A program made the position numbers and the translations under genes. Below the pieces are notes generated by a model. The model was not told the DNA's origin and ran no database searches. It was given only the letters and a program-made list of their open reading frames with translations. This document shows, in pieces, positions 25,482 through 33,556 of a stretch of 64,000 bases of DNA. This DNA is from NORP240 sp046047495. GTDB taxonomy: Bacteria > Pseudomonadota > Gammaproteobacteria > Pseudomonadales > Pseudohongiellaceae. Where the stretch lies: positions 1 to 64,000 of the forward strand of contig JBJOHV010000026.1 of the NCBI GenBank assembly GCA_046047495.1, in the 5' to 3' direction. Numbering within the stretch: the first letter of the stretch is position 1; each line of letters starts with the position of its first letter.

Positions 25482-26277
25482 CTTCATACTGTATGCCCTT
25501 CTGGCCGGGTTGGCCCTGGCGGCGGTGGCCGGCCCGCTGGGCTCCTTTGTCGTATGGCGTCGCATGTCCTATTTTGGCGACACCCTTGCCCATTCCGCGC
25601 TGCTGGGAATCGCACTTGGATTGCTGCTCAGCATCAATCTGCAGATCAGCATCCTGGCGATCTGCCTGTTGTGCGCAGTGTTGCTGGTCCTGTTCGAGCG
25701 CAAGAAGTCCGTGGCCGTGGACGCTCTGCTGGGAATTCTGGCCCACAGCTCACTGGCCGTGGGCATGGTGATCCTGTCACTTTCCGACAGCGTGCAGATC
25801 AATCTGGAGGCCTATCTGTTCGGTGAACTGCTCACCATTCAGCCACTGGATTTGACCTGGGTGCTGTTCACGAGTGTGGCGGTGGGCGCAACCCTCTGGT
25901 ACTTCTGGAACCAGTTTTTATCCGTATCCGTACATCAGGAACTGGCAGCCATCGAGGGGATCAACACCACATTCTTTCGCTACCTGCTCATTCTGCTCAT
26001 GGCACTGGTTACCGCCGTGGCCATGAAAATCGTCGGTGTTCTGCTGATCACCTCCCTGTTGATCATTCCACCATCGGCGGCGCGACAGCTGGCGAAAACA
26101 CCGGAGCACATGGCGTTGCTGGCCAGTCTGATTGGCTGCCTCGCCGTTATCGGTGGCCTGGCGGGCGCCTTCGTGTTCGACACGCCCGTGGGGCCCAGCA
26201 TTGTGGTCATTGCAACCCTGATTTTTGGTGTGCTTTATATGCGACCGACGGCCAAACGCGGTAATTGGTCAGGGTAG
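25468..26277 (+). CDS. znuB: Zinc ABC transporter permease ZnuB
   Basis: This 269-residue inner-membrane permease of the metal-transport ABC-3 family has about eight hydrophobic segments and the family motif RRMSYFGDTLAHSALLGIALG near residue 31. Dimers form the zinc channel energised by ZnuC. The ATG at 25468 lies within the znuC 3' end, so the two are probably translationally coupled. The 3' end overlaps the convergent Sco gene by 9 bases. Confidence 0.93.
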   Translation: MIIPDFILYALLAGLALAAVAGPLGSFVVWRRMSYFGDTLAHSALLGIALGLLLSINLQISILAICLLCAVLLVLFERKKSVAVDALLGILAHSSLAVGMVILSLSDSVQINLEAYLFGELLTIQPLDLTWVLFTSVAVGATLWYFWNQFLSVSVHQELAAIEGINTTFFRYLLILLMALVTAVAMKIVGVLLITSLLIIPPSAARQLAKTPEHMALLASLIGCLAVIGGLAGAFVFDTPVGPSIVVIATLIFGVLYMRPTAKRGNWSG

Positions 26278-26940
26278 TGCCCTGATCTGCCGGTAGGCCG
26301 ACTCGAGGCGGGCTGCCTCGTGGGGAGCGCTGATAATGGCGCGGTACTGGCCGGCCGGATCAAGAACCGCGATATGGGCGCTGTGCTGAACCTGGTAGCT
26401 GGCGCCGTGGTGGGCGCTGTGGTCCTCGGCGGGGGGATCCTGCCGGGCGATGTACAGCTGGCTGGCGAGTTCGCTGATCTGCCCGAGTTCGCCGGTAAGT
26501 CCCAGGTAGGCTGGATCGAAGCGGGCCATATAGTCGGCCAGCACTGCCGGTGTGTCCCGGGCTGGGTCCACCGATACCATCATGATCCGCGTGTCATTCG
26601 CAAAATCTGTCTCCGCCAGTGCGCTGCTGAATTGTTTCAATTCCGCCAGGGTCAGAGGGCACACATCCTCACAGGATGTGAAGCCGAAAAACAGTAACGT
26701 CCATGCACCCAGCAAATCCTGTCTGCCAAAGGGATTGCCACGCTGATCCAGTAAGGAGAAATCCGCCAGTTGAATCGGTTGAGGGTAGATGGTGAGCCCT
26801 GGCACCGCGGCATTTGCCGTGTTTTCCAGGTTCTCCGGGGATTCCGGCGCGGATGATCGGGTCAGGAAGTAGCCTGCCACGGCGATTGCGACCACCAGAT
26901 CGAACGCAATGACCGCCTTGATCAGGGCACTTTTACTCAA
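26269..26940 (-). CDS. Sco1/SenC-family copper chaperone for cytochrome oxidase
   Basis: The protein has one N-terminal membrane anchor (VIAFDLVVAIAVAGYFL) and a thioredoxin-like Sco domain. The copper site is CEDVC in FTSCEDVCPLTLAEL, with a distal His in YQVQHSAHIAVLD. Sco proteins deliver copper to the CuA site of oxidase subunit II, encoded by the cox genes nearby. The start is uncertain. The only start that does not overlap the heme O synthase gene deeply is TTG at 26940, giving 223 residues and 11 bases after the upstream stop. A start at 27072 would overlap cyoE by 121 bases and is unlikely. Confidence 0.88.
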   Translation of the reverse strand: MSKSALIKAVIAFDLVVAIAVAGYFLTRSSAPESPENLENTANAAVPGLTIYPQPIQLADFSLLDQRGNPFGRQDLLGAWTLLFFGFTSCEDVCPLTLAELKQFSSALAETDFANDTRIMMVSVDPARDTPAVLADYMARFDPAYLGLTGELGQISELASQLYIARQDPPAEDHSAHHGASYQVQHSAHIAVLDPAGQYRAIISAPHEAARLESAYRQIRALP

Positions 26941-26951
26941 GGGTCTGCGCC

Positions 26952-27875
26952 TCAGTAAATGTAATGGTCGGTCAGTAATGCCACAAACAGGACGGCCAGG
27001 TAAATAATTGAATACTTGAACGTGTTCATGGCGGTGGTGGGCGTGGGTCGCCACATGAGTTTCAGTGACCACCAGAGGAATCCCGCACCCAGACCCAGGG
27101 CGGCGATCAGGTACAGAGGGCCACTGAGGCCGGAAAAATAGGGAAACGCGCTCACCACAACCAGGATTGCCGTGTAGATGATGATGTGTACCTTGGTGAC
27201 GAACTCACCATGGGTGACCGGCAGCATGGGAATGCCGGTCTTGGCATATTCGTCCTTGCGGTGGATGGCCAGCGCCCAGAAATGAGGGGGAGTCCAGGCG
27301 AAAATGATCAGCACGAGGATCAGCGCATCCTGGTGTATGTCACCACTGACTGCGGACCAGCCCAGCAGTGGGGGCATGGCACCGGATAAACCGCCGATCA
27401 CGATATTTTGCGGGGTGGCCCGCTTCAGATAGCCGGTATAGACGAAGGCGTAGCCAACAAAGGAGGCCAGGGTCAGCCAGGCACACAGGGGGTTGACCCA
27501 CAACAGCAGAATCAACATGCCCGCCACACCGATCACGGTAGCGAACAGGAACGCAAACAGTGGCTCCACACGGCCCTGGGGCAATGGCCGGTTATGGGTG
27601 CGCTTCATCAGCGAGTCGACCTTGCGGTCTATGAGGTGATTCACCACGGCCCCGGAACCGGCCACGAGGGCAATGCCCAGGTTGCCCAGAATCAGCACAT
27701 CCAGCGGAACCATGCCGGGAACGGCCAGCAACATGCCCACGACAGACGTGAGGATCATCAGCATCACCACCCGGGGTTTGCACATCTCGTAGTAGTCACG
27801 CCAGCTGGTCAGGCGGGGGGTAGCAATCTCGGTCACGTCCAAGTCTCTGATGGGCCCTGAAGAAAAGCGCTGCAT
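26952..27875 (-). CDS. cyoE: Protoheme IX farnesyltransferase (heme O synthase)
   Basis: This 307-residue UbiA-family membrane prenyltransferase adds a farnesyl group to heme b, giving heme O, the precursor of heme A. It has about nine hydrophobic segments and the two family motifs NHLIDRKVDSLMKRTHNRPLP and FAWTPPHFWALAIHRKDEYAKTG, which carry the catalytic Asp residues. Its partner heme A synthase (ctaA/cox15) is not in the window. It is divergent from the oxidase operon and co-directional with the Sco gene. Confidence 0.95.
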   Translation of the reverse strand: MQRFSSGPIRDLDVTEIATPRLTSWRDYYEMCKPRVVMLMILTSVVGMLLAVPGMVPLDVLILGNLGIALVAGSGAVVNHLIDRKVDSLMKRTHNRPLPQGRVEPLFAFLFATVIGVAGMLILLLWVNPLCAWLTLASFVGYAFVYTGYLKRATPQNIVIGGLSGAMPPLLGWSAVSGDIHQDALILVLIIFAWTPPHFWALAIHRKDEYAKTGIPMLPVTHGEFVTKVHIIIYTAILVVVSAFPYFSGLSGPLYLIAALGLGAGFLWWSLKLMWRPTPTTAMNTFKYSIIYLAVLFVALLTDHYIY

Positions 27876-28484
27876 TCAATCATGATTTGCTTTCGATCTC
27901 AACAATTAACGGTCTTTGCCGACACTGCAAACCGGGACCGGAGCGAGCGGGAAATCTTCTTCAGCCGGGTAAAATTTGTGCCACCGCCACACGCAAAGGC
28001 AATCAATCGAACATCTTGATTTATCGCAATATTCACGGATTTGCGCATGCAAAATTGCTTGCGGATAAAATCAAATGTCTATAGGATTGCGCTGTTTTAA
28101 AAGGTGTGTCGGAACAGGTTGTAAGTCGATTGGAAGTGGTCCGCCAAGAGCGAATTGAACCAAGCATTTTTTGCCCATCCGGTTTGCGATAATTACAAGT
28201 AAAAGACAGCCAAGGGACAACGGCGCACTGAGCGCATTGATACGCGCCGTTTGCTTCGAGTCGCCTGCTTGATACTGGATTATCCCCGTCTGTGATGGTG
28301 ACTTTAATCCCGCACCCGAGACGCGAGGTATTGCCTCGCGACATTATCGACACATCTGCCAGACCCTGGTTCATTGTTGACCCTGCGCCGCGAATAACGG
28401 AGTCAGGAAGAATTCGAGCGTTCTGCCCTGCCCGGGCGGGCGCAATGCTGGTTTAAATAAAATGAAGGAAAAGGTTGGTCGCTT
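27876..28484. other. 609-base divergent non-coding region between cyoE and coxB
   Basis: I see no convincing gene here. It holds a perfect hairpin at 28322-28340 (CGCGAGG-5-CCTCGCG) and a 7-base inverted repeat ACGGCGC (28220-28226) with GCGCCGT (28244-28250). An inverted repeat AATCAA (28001-28006) with TTGATT (28016-28021) is also present. No promoter could be assigned with confidence. The length suggests a long leader or a regulatory region for the oxidase operon, possibly with a small RNA. The short reading frames inside have no ribosome-binding site and no recognisable domain. Confidence 0.6.
28322..28340. repeat. Perfect hairpin-forming inverted repeat upstream of coxB
   Basis: CGCGAGG (28322-28328) and CCTCGCG (28334-28340) flank the loop TATTG. 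No T tract follows on either strand, so it is not an ordinary terminator. It lies 145 bases before the coxB start and could be an RNA structure in the leader or a protein-binding site. Confidence 0.5.
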
Positions 28485-29846
28485 ATGGCTCTAGCTGTCG
28501 TCTTAGTAATCCTGGTTGTTGGTTCGATAATTTTTCATTTCGCCAGTCCCTGGTGGTTTACCGACCTGGCCGCCGACTGGGGTTCTGTTGATTTCGTAAT
28601 CGATGTGACTTTCTGGGTAACCGGCTTTGTGTTCATCGCCGTGAACCTGTTCCTGGCCTACTGTGTGTACAAGTTCCGCCAGAAGCCCGGCCACAAGGCC
28701 GTTTACGAGCCCGAAAACCACAAGCTGGAAGTCAGCCTGTCCGTGGTGACCGCCATCGGTGTGGTGCTGATGCTGGCGCCCGGCCTGTTCGTGTGGGCCA
28801 CCTTCGTGACCCCGCCGGAGGATGCCGCGGAGTTCGAAGTGGTCGGCCAGCAGTGGCAGTGGCAGTTCCGCTATCCCGGCGCCGATGGTGTGCTGGGCAC
28901 GGCTGACACCCAGTACGTTTCCATCACCAATCCCCTCGGCGTGAATCCCCAGGATCCCAACGGCCGCGATGATGTGATCGTCAACGGCCCAGAAGCCCGT
29001 CTGCCCGTAGGCCAGCCCGTCAAGGCGCTGCTGCGGTCCAACGACGTGCTGCACAACTACACCATTCCCCAGTTCCGCGTGAAGATGGACCTGGTTCCGG
29101 GCTTGATTTCCTACCTGTGGCTGACCCCCACCGTTGTGGGCCGCTACGACATCTTGTGTGAAGAGCTGTGCGGTATCGGCCACCACATCATGCGTGGCAA
29201 CGTGGTGGTTCAGGAGCCGGCCGATTTCGAAGCCTGGCTGGCCGAACAGCCCACCTTTGCGGAAACCCAGGCCATGGCGGCTCCCAATACGGTCGCCGGT
29301 CAGCAACTCTATGCAGCCTGTGCCTCGTGTCACGGCCAGCAGGGCGAGGGCAACCAGGCGCTGAACGCGCCCAAGCTCGCCGGCCTGCAGCCCTGGTATC
29401 TCGAGCGCCAGCTGCAATACTTCAAGGACGGTGTGCGAGGTACGGCTGAAGGTGACACCGCCGGTGCCATGATGCGCCCGATGGCCATGATCCTGGCCGA
29501 CACTGACGCCATCCGCAATGTTTCCGCCTATATCGCCAGCTTCCGCGACACCCCGGCAGCCCCCACGGTGACCGGTGCCAACGTGGCGAACGGCCGCAAC
29601 ATCTATGATAGAAACTGTGCCGCCTGCCACCTGGATAACGCCGCCGGCGTCTGGTACACCGATGCGCCCAAACTGGCGGGCATGAACGACTGGTACTTCG
29701 TCACCCAGATCCAGAATTTCCGCAACAAAGTACGCGGCGATCACCCGGCGGATCTGTACGGTGAACAAATGGTGTCCATGGCCACCGCCATGGACAGCCG
29801 CCAGGAAATTGAGGACGTAGCCGCCTATATCAACACATTGCGGTAA
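28485..29846 (+). CDS. coxB: Cytochrome c oxidase subunit II fused to two cytochrome c domains
   Basis: This 453-residue subunit has N-terminal hydrophobic segments (about 1-20, 38-62, 85-107) and a CuA cupredoxin domain with His190, Cys225, Glu227, Cys229, His233 and Met236 (CEELCGIGHHIM). Two class I cytochrome c domains follow, with CASCH (279-283) and CAACH (378-382). One c domain is usual in caa3 oxidases; two is rarer. The c domains would carry electrons to CuA without a soluble donor, or accept them from cytochrome c4. It is the first gene of the oxidase operon. Confidence 0.93.
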   Translation: MALAVVLVILVVGSIIFHFASPWWFTDLAADWGSVDFVIDVTFWVTGFVFIAVNLFLAYCVYKFRQKPGHKAVYEPENHKLEVSLSVVTAIGVVLMLAPGLFVWATFVTPPEDAAEFEVVGQQWQWQFRYPGADGVLGTADTQYVSITNPLGVNPQDPNGRDDVIVNGPEARLPVGQPVKALLRSNDVLHNYTIPQFRVKMDLVPGLISYLWLTPTVVGRYDILCEELCGIGHHIMRGNVVVQEPADFEAWLAEQPTFAETQAMAAPNTVAGQQLYAACASCHGQQGEGNQALNAPKLAGLQPWYLERQLQYFKDGVRGTAEGDTAGAMMRPMAMILADTDAIRNVSAYIASFRDTPAAPTVTGANVANGRNIYDRNCAACHLDNAAGVWYTDAPKLAGMNDWYFVTQIQNFRNKVRGDHPADLYGEQMVSMATAMDSRQEIEDVAAYINTLR

Positions 29847-29944
29847 TCCATCGGATAAATTGCAGGAAAAATTGAAAGTCCCGGCACAGCGCCGCTTGAC
29901 CATGACATGGCTGGGAAATACTTGTTTTTAATTAGGAGGTTTTA

Positions 29945-31735
29945 ATGGCTTACGTACCTTTAGCCGACCGGGACCACGAGACTGAGCTCCACCATCCCCA
30001 TAGCTGGGTAACCAAGTATGTGTTCAGTCAGGACCACAAGGTGATTGCCATCCAATATGGCAGCACCGCGATTTTCGTCGGTCTGGTGGGCTTGGTGTTG
30101 TCCCTGATGTTCCGCATGCAGCTCGGCTTCCCCGAGACTTTCACCCTGGTGGACCCCAGCGCCTATTACCAGGCGGTGACCATGCACGGCATGATCATGG
30201 TGGTGTACCTGCTGACCGCGCTGTTCCTGGGCGGCTTCGGCAACTACCTGGTACCTCTGATGTGCGGCGCCCGGGACATGGTGTTCCCGTTCCTGAACAT
30301 GCTGAGCTTCTGGTTCTTCCTGGTGTCCTGCATCATCCTGATGGCCAGTTTCTTCGTGCCCGGTGGCCCGACCGGTGCCGGATGGACCTTGTATCCGCCA
30401 CAGACCAGCCTGGCCGGTACACCTGGCCATGACTGGGGCATCGTGATCATGCTGGCGTCCCTGGCGGTGTTCATCATTGCCTTCACCATGGGTGGTCTCA
30501 ACTACGTCACCACCATCCTGCAGTACCGCTGCCGCGGTCTGACCTTGATGCGCCTGCCGTTGTCCATCTGGGGCATCTTCGTTGCCACCGTGCTGGGTCT
30601 GTTTGCCTTCCCGGCGCTGTTCGTGGCTGCTGTCATGATGCTGTTTGACACCCTGCTTGGCACCAGCTTCTTCATGCCGGCCATCATCGAAGCCGGCACA
30701 CCCCTGGACTACGATGGCGGCAGCCCCATCCTGTTCCAGCACCTGTTCTGGTTCTTTGGTCATCCGGAAGTGTACATCGTGGCCCTGCCGGCCTTCGGCC
30801 TGGTATCCGACGTATTGTCCGTACATGCCCGCAAGAACATCTTTGGCTACCGCATGATGGTGTGGGCGATCATCGCCATCGGCGGCCTGAGCTTCATCGT
30901 GTGGGCCCACCACATGTATGTTTCCGGCATGAACCCCTACTTTGGATTCTTCTTCGCCACCACCACCCTGATCATCGCAGTGCCCACCGCACTGAAGGTG
31001 TACAACTGGGTACTGACTCTGTGGGAAGGCGATATCCGTTTGAACGTGCCGATGTTCTTCGCCATCGGTTTCATCTTCACCTTCATCCACGGCGGCCTGA
31101 CCGGCCTGTTCCTGGGTAACGTGGTGATCGACCTGCCGCTGTCCGATACCTACTTCGTGGTGGCTCACTTCCACATGGTGATGGGTGTATCCCCGGTACT
31201 GGTGTTGTATGCCGCCATCTACCACTGGTTCCCCCTGATGACCGGCAGGATGTACAACGAGACCATGGCCAAGTGGCACTTCTGGTGCACCTTCCTCGGT
31301 GCCTATGCCATCTACCTGCCGATGCACTATCTCGGCTTCCTGGGTGTTCCCCGTCGTTACTACGCCATCGGCAGCACGGATTTCATCCCTGAGTCGGCCC
31401 AGGCCCTCAATGCCAACATCACCCTCGCAGCCCTGTTCGTGGGAGTTTCCCAGCTGCTGTTCTTCATCAATATCTTCTGGAGCCTGAAGAACGGCAAGAA
31501 GGCGGAGAAGAATCCCTGGGGTGCGGCTTCCCTGGAATGGCAGACCCCGGATCTGCCCCCGGTCCACGGCAACTGGGGCGAGAAACTGCCTTCGGTGTAT
31601 CGCTGGGCCTATGACTACAGCGTGCCGGGTGCCCATCAGGATTTCATCCCCCAGAATACGCCGGAGGAGGAAGAGCCGACCTTCGATGAGCAGCATTTCG
31701 ATCCGGACCACGATACTTCCAAGGCCAACGTATGA
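29945..31735 (+). CDS. coxA: Cytochrome c oxidase subunit I
   Basis: This 596-residue catalytic subunit has 12 transmembrane helices. It keeps the heme a and CuB ligands in TMHGMIMV, in WFFGHPEVYIVALP (with the His-Tyr crosslink pair and D-channel Glu), in VWAHHMYVSG and in VVAHFHMVMG. The Glu in HPEVY indicates an A1-type heme-copper oxidase. A strong ribosome-binding site TTAGGAGG precedes the ATG. It reduces oxygen to water and pumps protons. It overlaps the next gene by 4 bases (ATGA). Confidence 0.96.
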   Translation: MAYVPLADRDHETELHHPHSWVTKYVFSQDHKVIAIQYGSTAIFVGLVGLVLSLMFRMQLGFPETFTLVDPSAYYQAVTMHGMIMVVYLLTALFLGGFGNYLVPLMCGARDMVFPFLNMLSFWFFLVSCIILMASFFVPGGPTGAGWTLYPPQTSLAGTPGHDWGIVIMLASLAVFIIAFTMGGLNYVTTILQYRCRGLTLMRLPLSIWGIFVATVLGLFAFPALFVAAVMMLFDTLLGTSFFMPAIIEAGTPLDYDGGSPILFQHLFWFFGHPEVYIVALPAFGLVSDVLSVHARKNIFGYRMMVWAIIAIGGLSFIVWAHHMYVSGMNPYFGFFFATTTLIIAVPTALKVYNWVLTLWEGDIRLNVPMFFAIGFIFTFIHGGLTGLFLGNVVIDLPLSDTYFVVAHFHMVMGVSPVLVLYAAIYHWFPLMTGRMYNETMAKWHFWCTFLGAYAIYLPMHYLGFLGVPRRYYAIGSTDFIPESAQALNANITLAALFVGVSQLLFFINIFWSLKNGKKAEKNPWGAASLEWQTPDLPPVHGNWGEKLPSVYRWAYDYSVPGAHQDFIPQNTPEEEEPTFDEQHFDPDHDTSKANV

Positions 31736-32346
31736 GTCTGCTGAAACAAATCACCCACAAGCCCTGGGAACGCAAAGGCATCATCGGTCCAATGCGGCCG
31801 GTGGGCGTATTCCCGGTGGAAGCGGAAAAGGTCGCCCTCGGCTTTTTCCTGATGGTGATTGTGGTGGTGTTCTCGCTCTTCACCGTCAGCTACTTCCTGC
31901 GCATGGAAATGCCCGACTGGACCCCGCTCGCCGATCCTGGTCAGCTGTGGTTCAACACGGGCCTGCTGGTTATCAGCAGCGTGCTGTTCCAGTGGACCCG
32001 TAATTCCATCCGGGATGGCCAGGACAAGAACGTCAAGCTGGGGCTGTTGAGCGGCGGATTGTTTGCCATCGGCTTTATCCTGGCCCAATGGCTGGTATGG
32101 CAGGACCTGCAGAGCCAGGGTTACTACCTGGCCTCCAATCCCGCCGCTGCATTCTTTTACCTGATGACCGGCCTGCACGCGGTACATCTGATCGGCGGCC
32201 TGTGGGTGTGGAGCAAATCCTCCATCAAACTGCTGTCCGGTGCCGAACCGAAAGCCATCCGTCTCAGCGTTGAGCTGTGCACCATTTACTGGCACTTCCT
32301 GCTGCTGGTATGGCTGGTGGTATTCGGAATCCTGGCCAATACATAA
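31732..32346 (+). CDS. Cytochrome c oxidase subunit III-like protein (first copy)
   Basis: This 204-residue membrane protein of the subunit III family has about five helices. The signature segments are FYLMTGLHAVHLIGGLWVW and TIYWHFLLLVWLVVFGIL. It is shorter than classical seven-helix subunit III and follows coxA with a 4-base overlap. A second, different subunit III-like gene follows. Which of the two occupies the usual position in the complex cannot be told from sequence. Confidence 0.85.
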   Translation: MSLLKQITHKPWERKGIIGPMRPVGVFPVEAEKVALGFFLMVIVVVFSLFTVSYFLRMEMPDWTPLADPGQLWFNTGLLVISSVLFQWTRNSIRDGQDKNVKLGLLSGGLFAIGFILAQWLVWQDLQSQGYYLASNPAAAFFYLMTGLHAVHLIGGLWVWSKSSIKLLSGAEPKAIRLSVELCTIYWHFLLLVWLVVFGILANT

Positions 32347-32393
32347 GAAATCGACCAAACCAACCCCTAACAATTGATCACAGGTACCTTTAG

Positions 32394-33071
32394 ATGAGTG
32401 ACTCAGCAACAACTGCCGCCAAGCCGGGCGTCGCTGGCCTGGTAGACGATTGGTCTGCCGACAAGCAGGCCTATCATGTGCCCTGGGGCAAGGCCATGAT
32501 GTGGATCTTCCTGGTGAGTGACACGTTCATTTTCACGTGCTTCCTGACCGGTTATATGAATGTGCGCATGACCACGACCGAGCCGTGGCCCTATGCCAGT
32601 GAGATCTTTGCCCTGTCGTTCTTCGGCAGCGATCCGATTCCCCTGGTGCTGATCGCCATCATGACCTTCATCCTCATCACCAGTAGCGGCACCATGGCTC
32701 TGGCGGTGAATTACGGTTACCGCAGGGACCGCAAGACCACGGCATTGTTGATGGCGATCACGGCAGCGTTCGGCGCCTCCTTCGTTGGCATGCAGGCCTT
32801 CGAGTGGACCAAGCTGATTGTCGAGGAAGGCATCCGTCCCTGGGGCAACCCCTTCGGCGCTCCCCAGTTCGGATCGGTATTCTTCATGATCACCGGCTTC
32901 CACGGCCTGCACGTTACCGGCGGGGTGATTTACCTGCTGATCGTGGCGTACAAGGTCTTCAAGGGCCATTACGAGAAAAAGGGTTACGAGATCGTGGAGA
33001 TCGCCGGCCTGTACTGGCACTTCGTGGACCTGGTGTGGGTATTCATCTTCGCATTTTTCTATCTTTGGTAA
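32394..33071 (+). CDS. Cytochrome c oxidase subunit III family protein (second copy)
   Basis: The 225-residue protein has five or more hydrophobic helices and the family motifs FFMITGFHGLHVTGGVIYLL and GLYWHFVDLVWVFIFAFFYLW. The VDLVW ending is the better match to canonical CoxC. By eye it is only distantly similar to the gene before it, so the pair looks like an old split rather than a recent duplication. It lies 47 bases after the first copy and 12 before the subunit IV gene. Confidence 0.88.
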   Translation: MSDSATTAAKPGVAGLVDDWSADKQAYHVPWGKAMMWIFLVSDTFIFTCFLTGYMNVRMTTTEPWPYASEIFALSFFGSDPIPLVLIAIMTFILITSSGTMALAVNYGYRRDRKTTALLMAITAAFGASFVGMQAFEWTKLIVEEGIRPWGNPFGAPQFGSVFFMITGFHGLHVTGGVIYLLIVAYKVFKGHYEKKGYEIVEIAGLYWHFVDLVWVFIFAFFYLW

Positions 33072-33083
33072 GGGGACGCATCC

Positions 33084-33479
33084 ATGTCAGCTGAAGCAGG
33101 TCAACAACATCCCTTAGGGATCTATTACAAAATCTGGGTGCTGCTGTTCGTCCTGAGCGCCTTCTCCTATGCCACGGACTTCATGGAAGCCGGGGTTTTG
33201 CGCCACAGTCTGGTACTGCTGTTCATGGTGCTGAAGGCCGGCTTCATCGTGGCCATCTTCATGCACGCCATGTGGGAACGCCTGGCGCTCATCTTCACCA
33301 TCCTTGGACCACCGGTGGTGCTGTTACTGCTGATCGGGTTCATGGCTATCGAAGGTGGCTACACATTCAATACCCGGGTTGTCTACCGTGGCCACGACGC
33401 CAACGCCCAACCGGTTTCCGTGCATGACCTGCATGGTGGTGGGGCCGAAGAAGATCACGGGGCGGCGGCAAGTCACTGA
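33084..33479 (+). CDS. Cytochrome c oxidase subunit IV-like protein
   Basis: This 131-residue membrane protein has three hydrophobic helices (LGIYYKIWVLLFVLSAFSYATD, SLVLLFMVLKAGFIVAIFMHAMW and LIFTILGPPVVLLLLIGFMA). This is the pattern of the prokaryotic COX4 family, and KAGFIVAIFMH is characteristic. A hydrophilic His-rich C-terminal tail (residues 108-131) is extra. It ends the oxidase operon and is followed by a terminator. Confidence 0.85.
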   Translation: MSAEAGQQHPLGIYYKIWVLLFVLSAFSYATDFMEAGVLRHSLVLLFMVLKAGFIVAIFMHAMWERLALIFTILGPPVVLLLLIGFMAIEGGYTFNTRVVYRGHDANAQPVSVHDLHGGGAEEDHGAAASH

Positions 33480-33498
33480 CACGTCAACCCCGCCACAC

Positions 33499-33534
33499 AA
33501 AAGGGCTGCCGATCCCATCGACAGCCCTTTTTTT
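33499..33534 (+). terminator. Rho-independent terminator of the cytochrome oxidase operon
   Basis: A 10-base stem AAAAGGGCTG (33499-33508) pairs with CAGCCCTTTT (33522-33531). It is extended by an inner CGAT/ATCG pair across a C-A mismatch and ends in a run of seven T bases. The A tract on the left would give the minus-strand prlC transcript a weaker T tract, so it may act in both directions. Confidence 0.85.
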
Positions 33535-33556
33535 ATGAGCCCGGATAGTTACTGCC

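Noticed and set aside
28016..28021. Fnr/Anr-type box near the oxidase promoter
   Set aside because: The AATCAA...TTGATT arrangement has the half sites in the wrong order and spacing for TTGAT-N4-ATCAA.
28033..28374. A possible 113-residue minus-strand gene in the cyoE-coxB gap
   Set aside because: It has no recognisable domain, unusual composition, and covers the inverted repeats. Possibly a decayed fragment, but not supportable.
28503..29903. A 466-codon minus-strand frame opposite coxB
   Set aside because: coxB has all CuA and heme motifs in the plus frame; the antisense product is unrecognisable.
29960..31711. A 583-codon open frame on the minus strand opposite coxA
   Set aside because: It mirrors the coxA reading frame, is full of His/Gln/Gly, and has no domain. 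High GC with skewed third positions creates such shadow frames.
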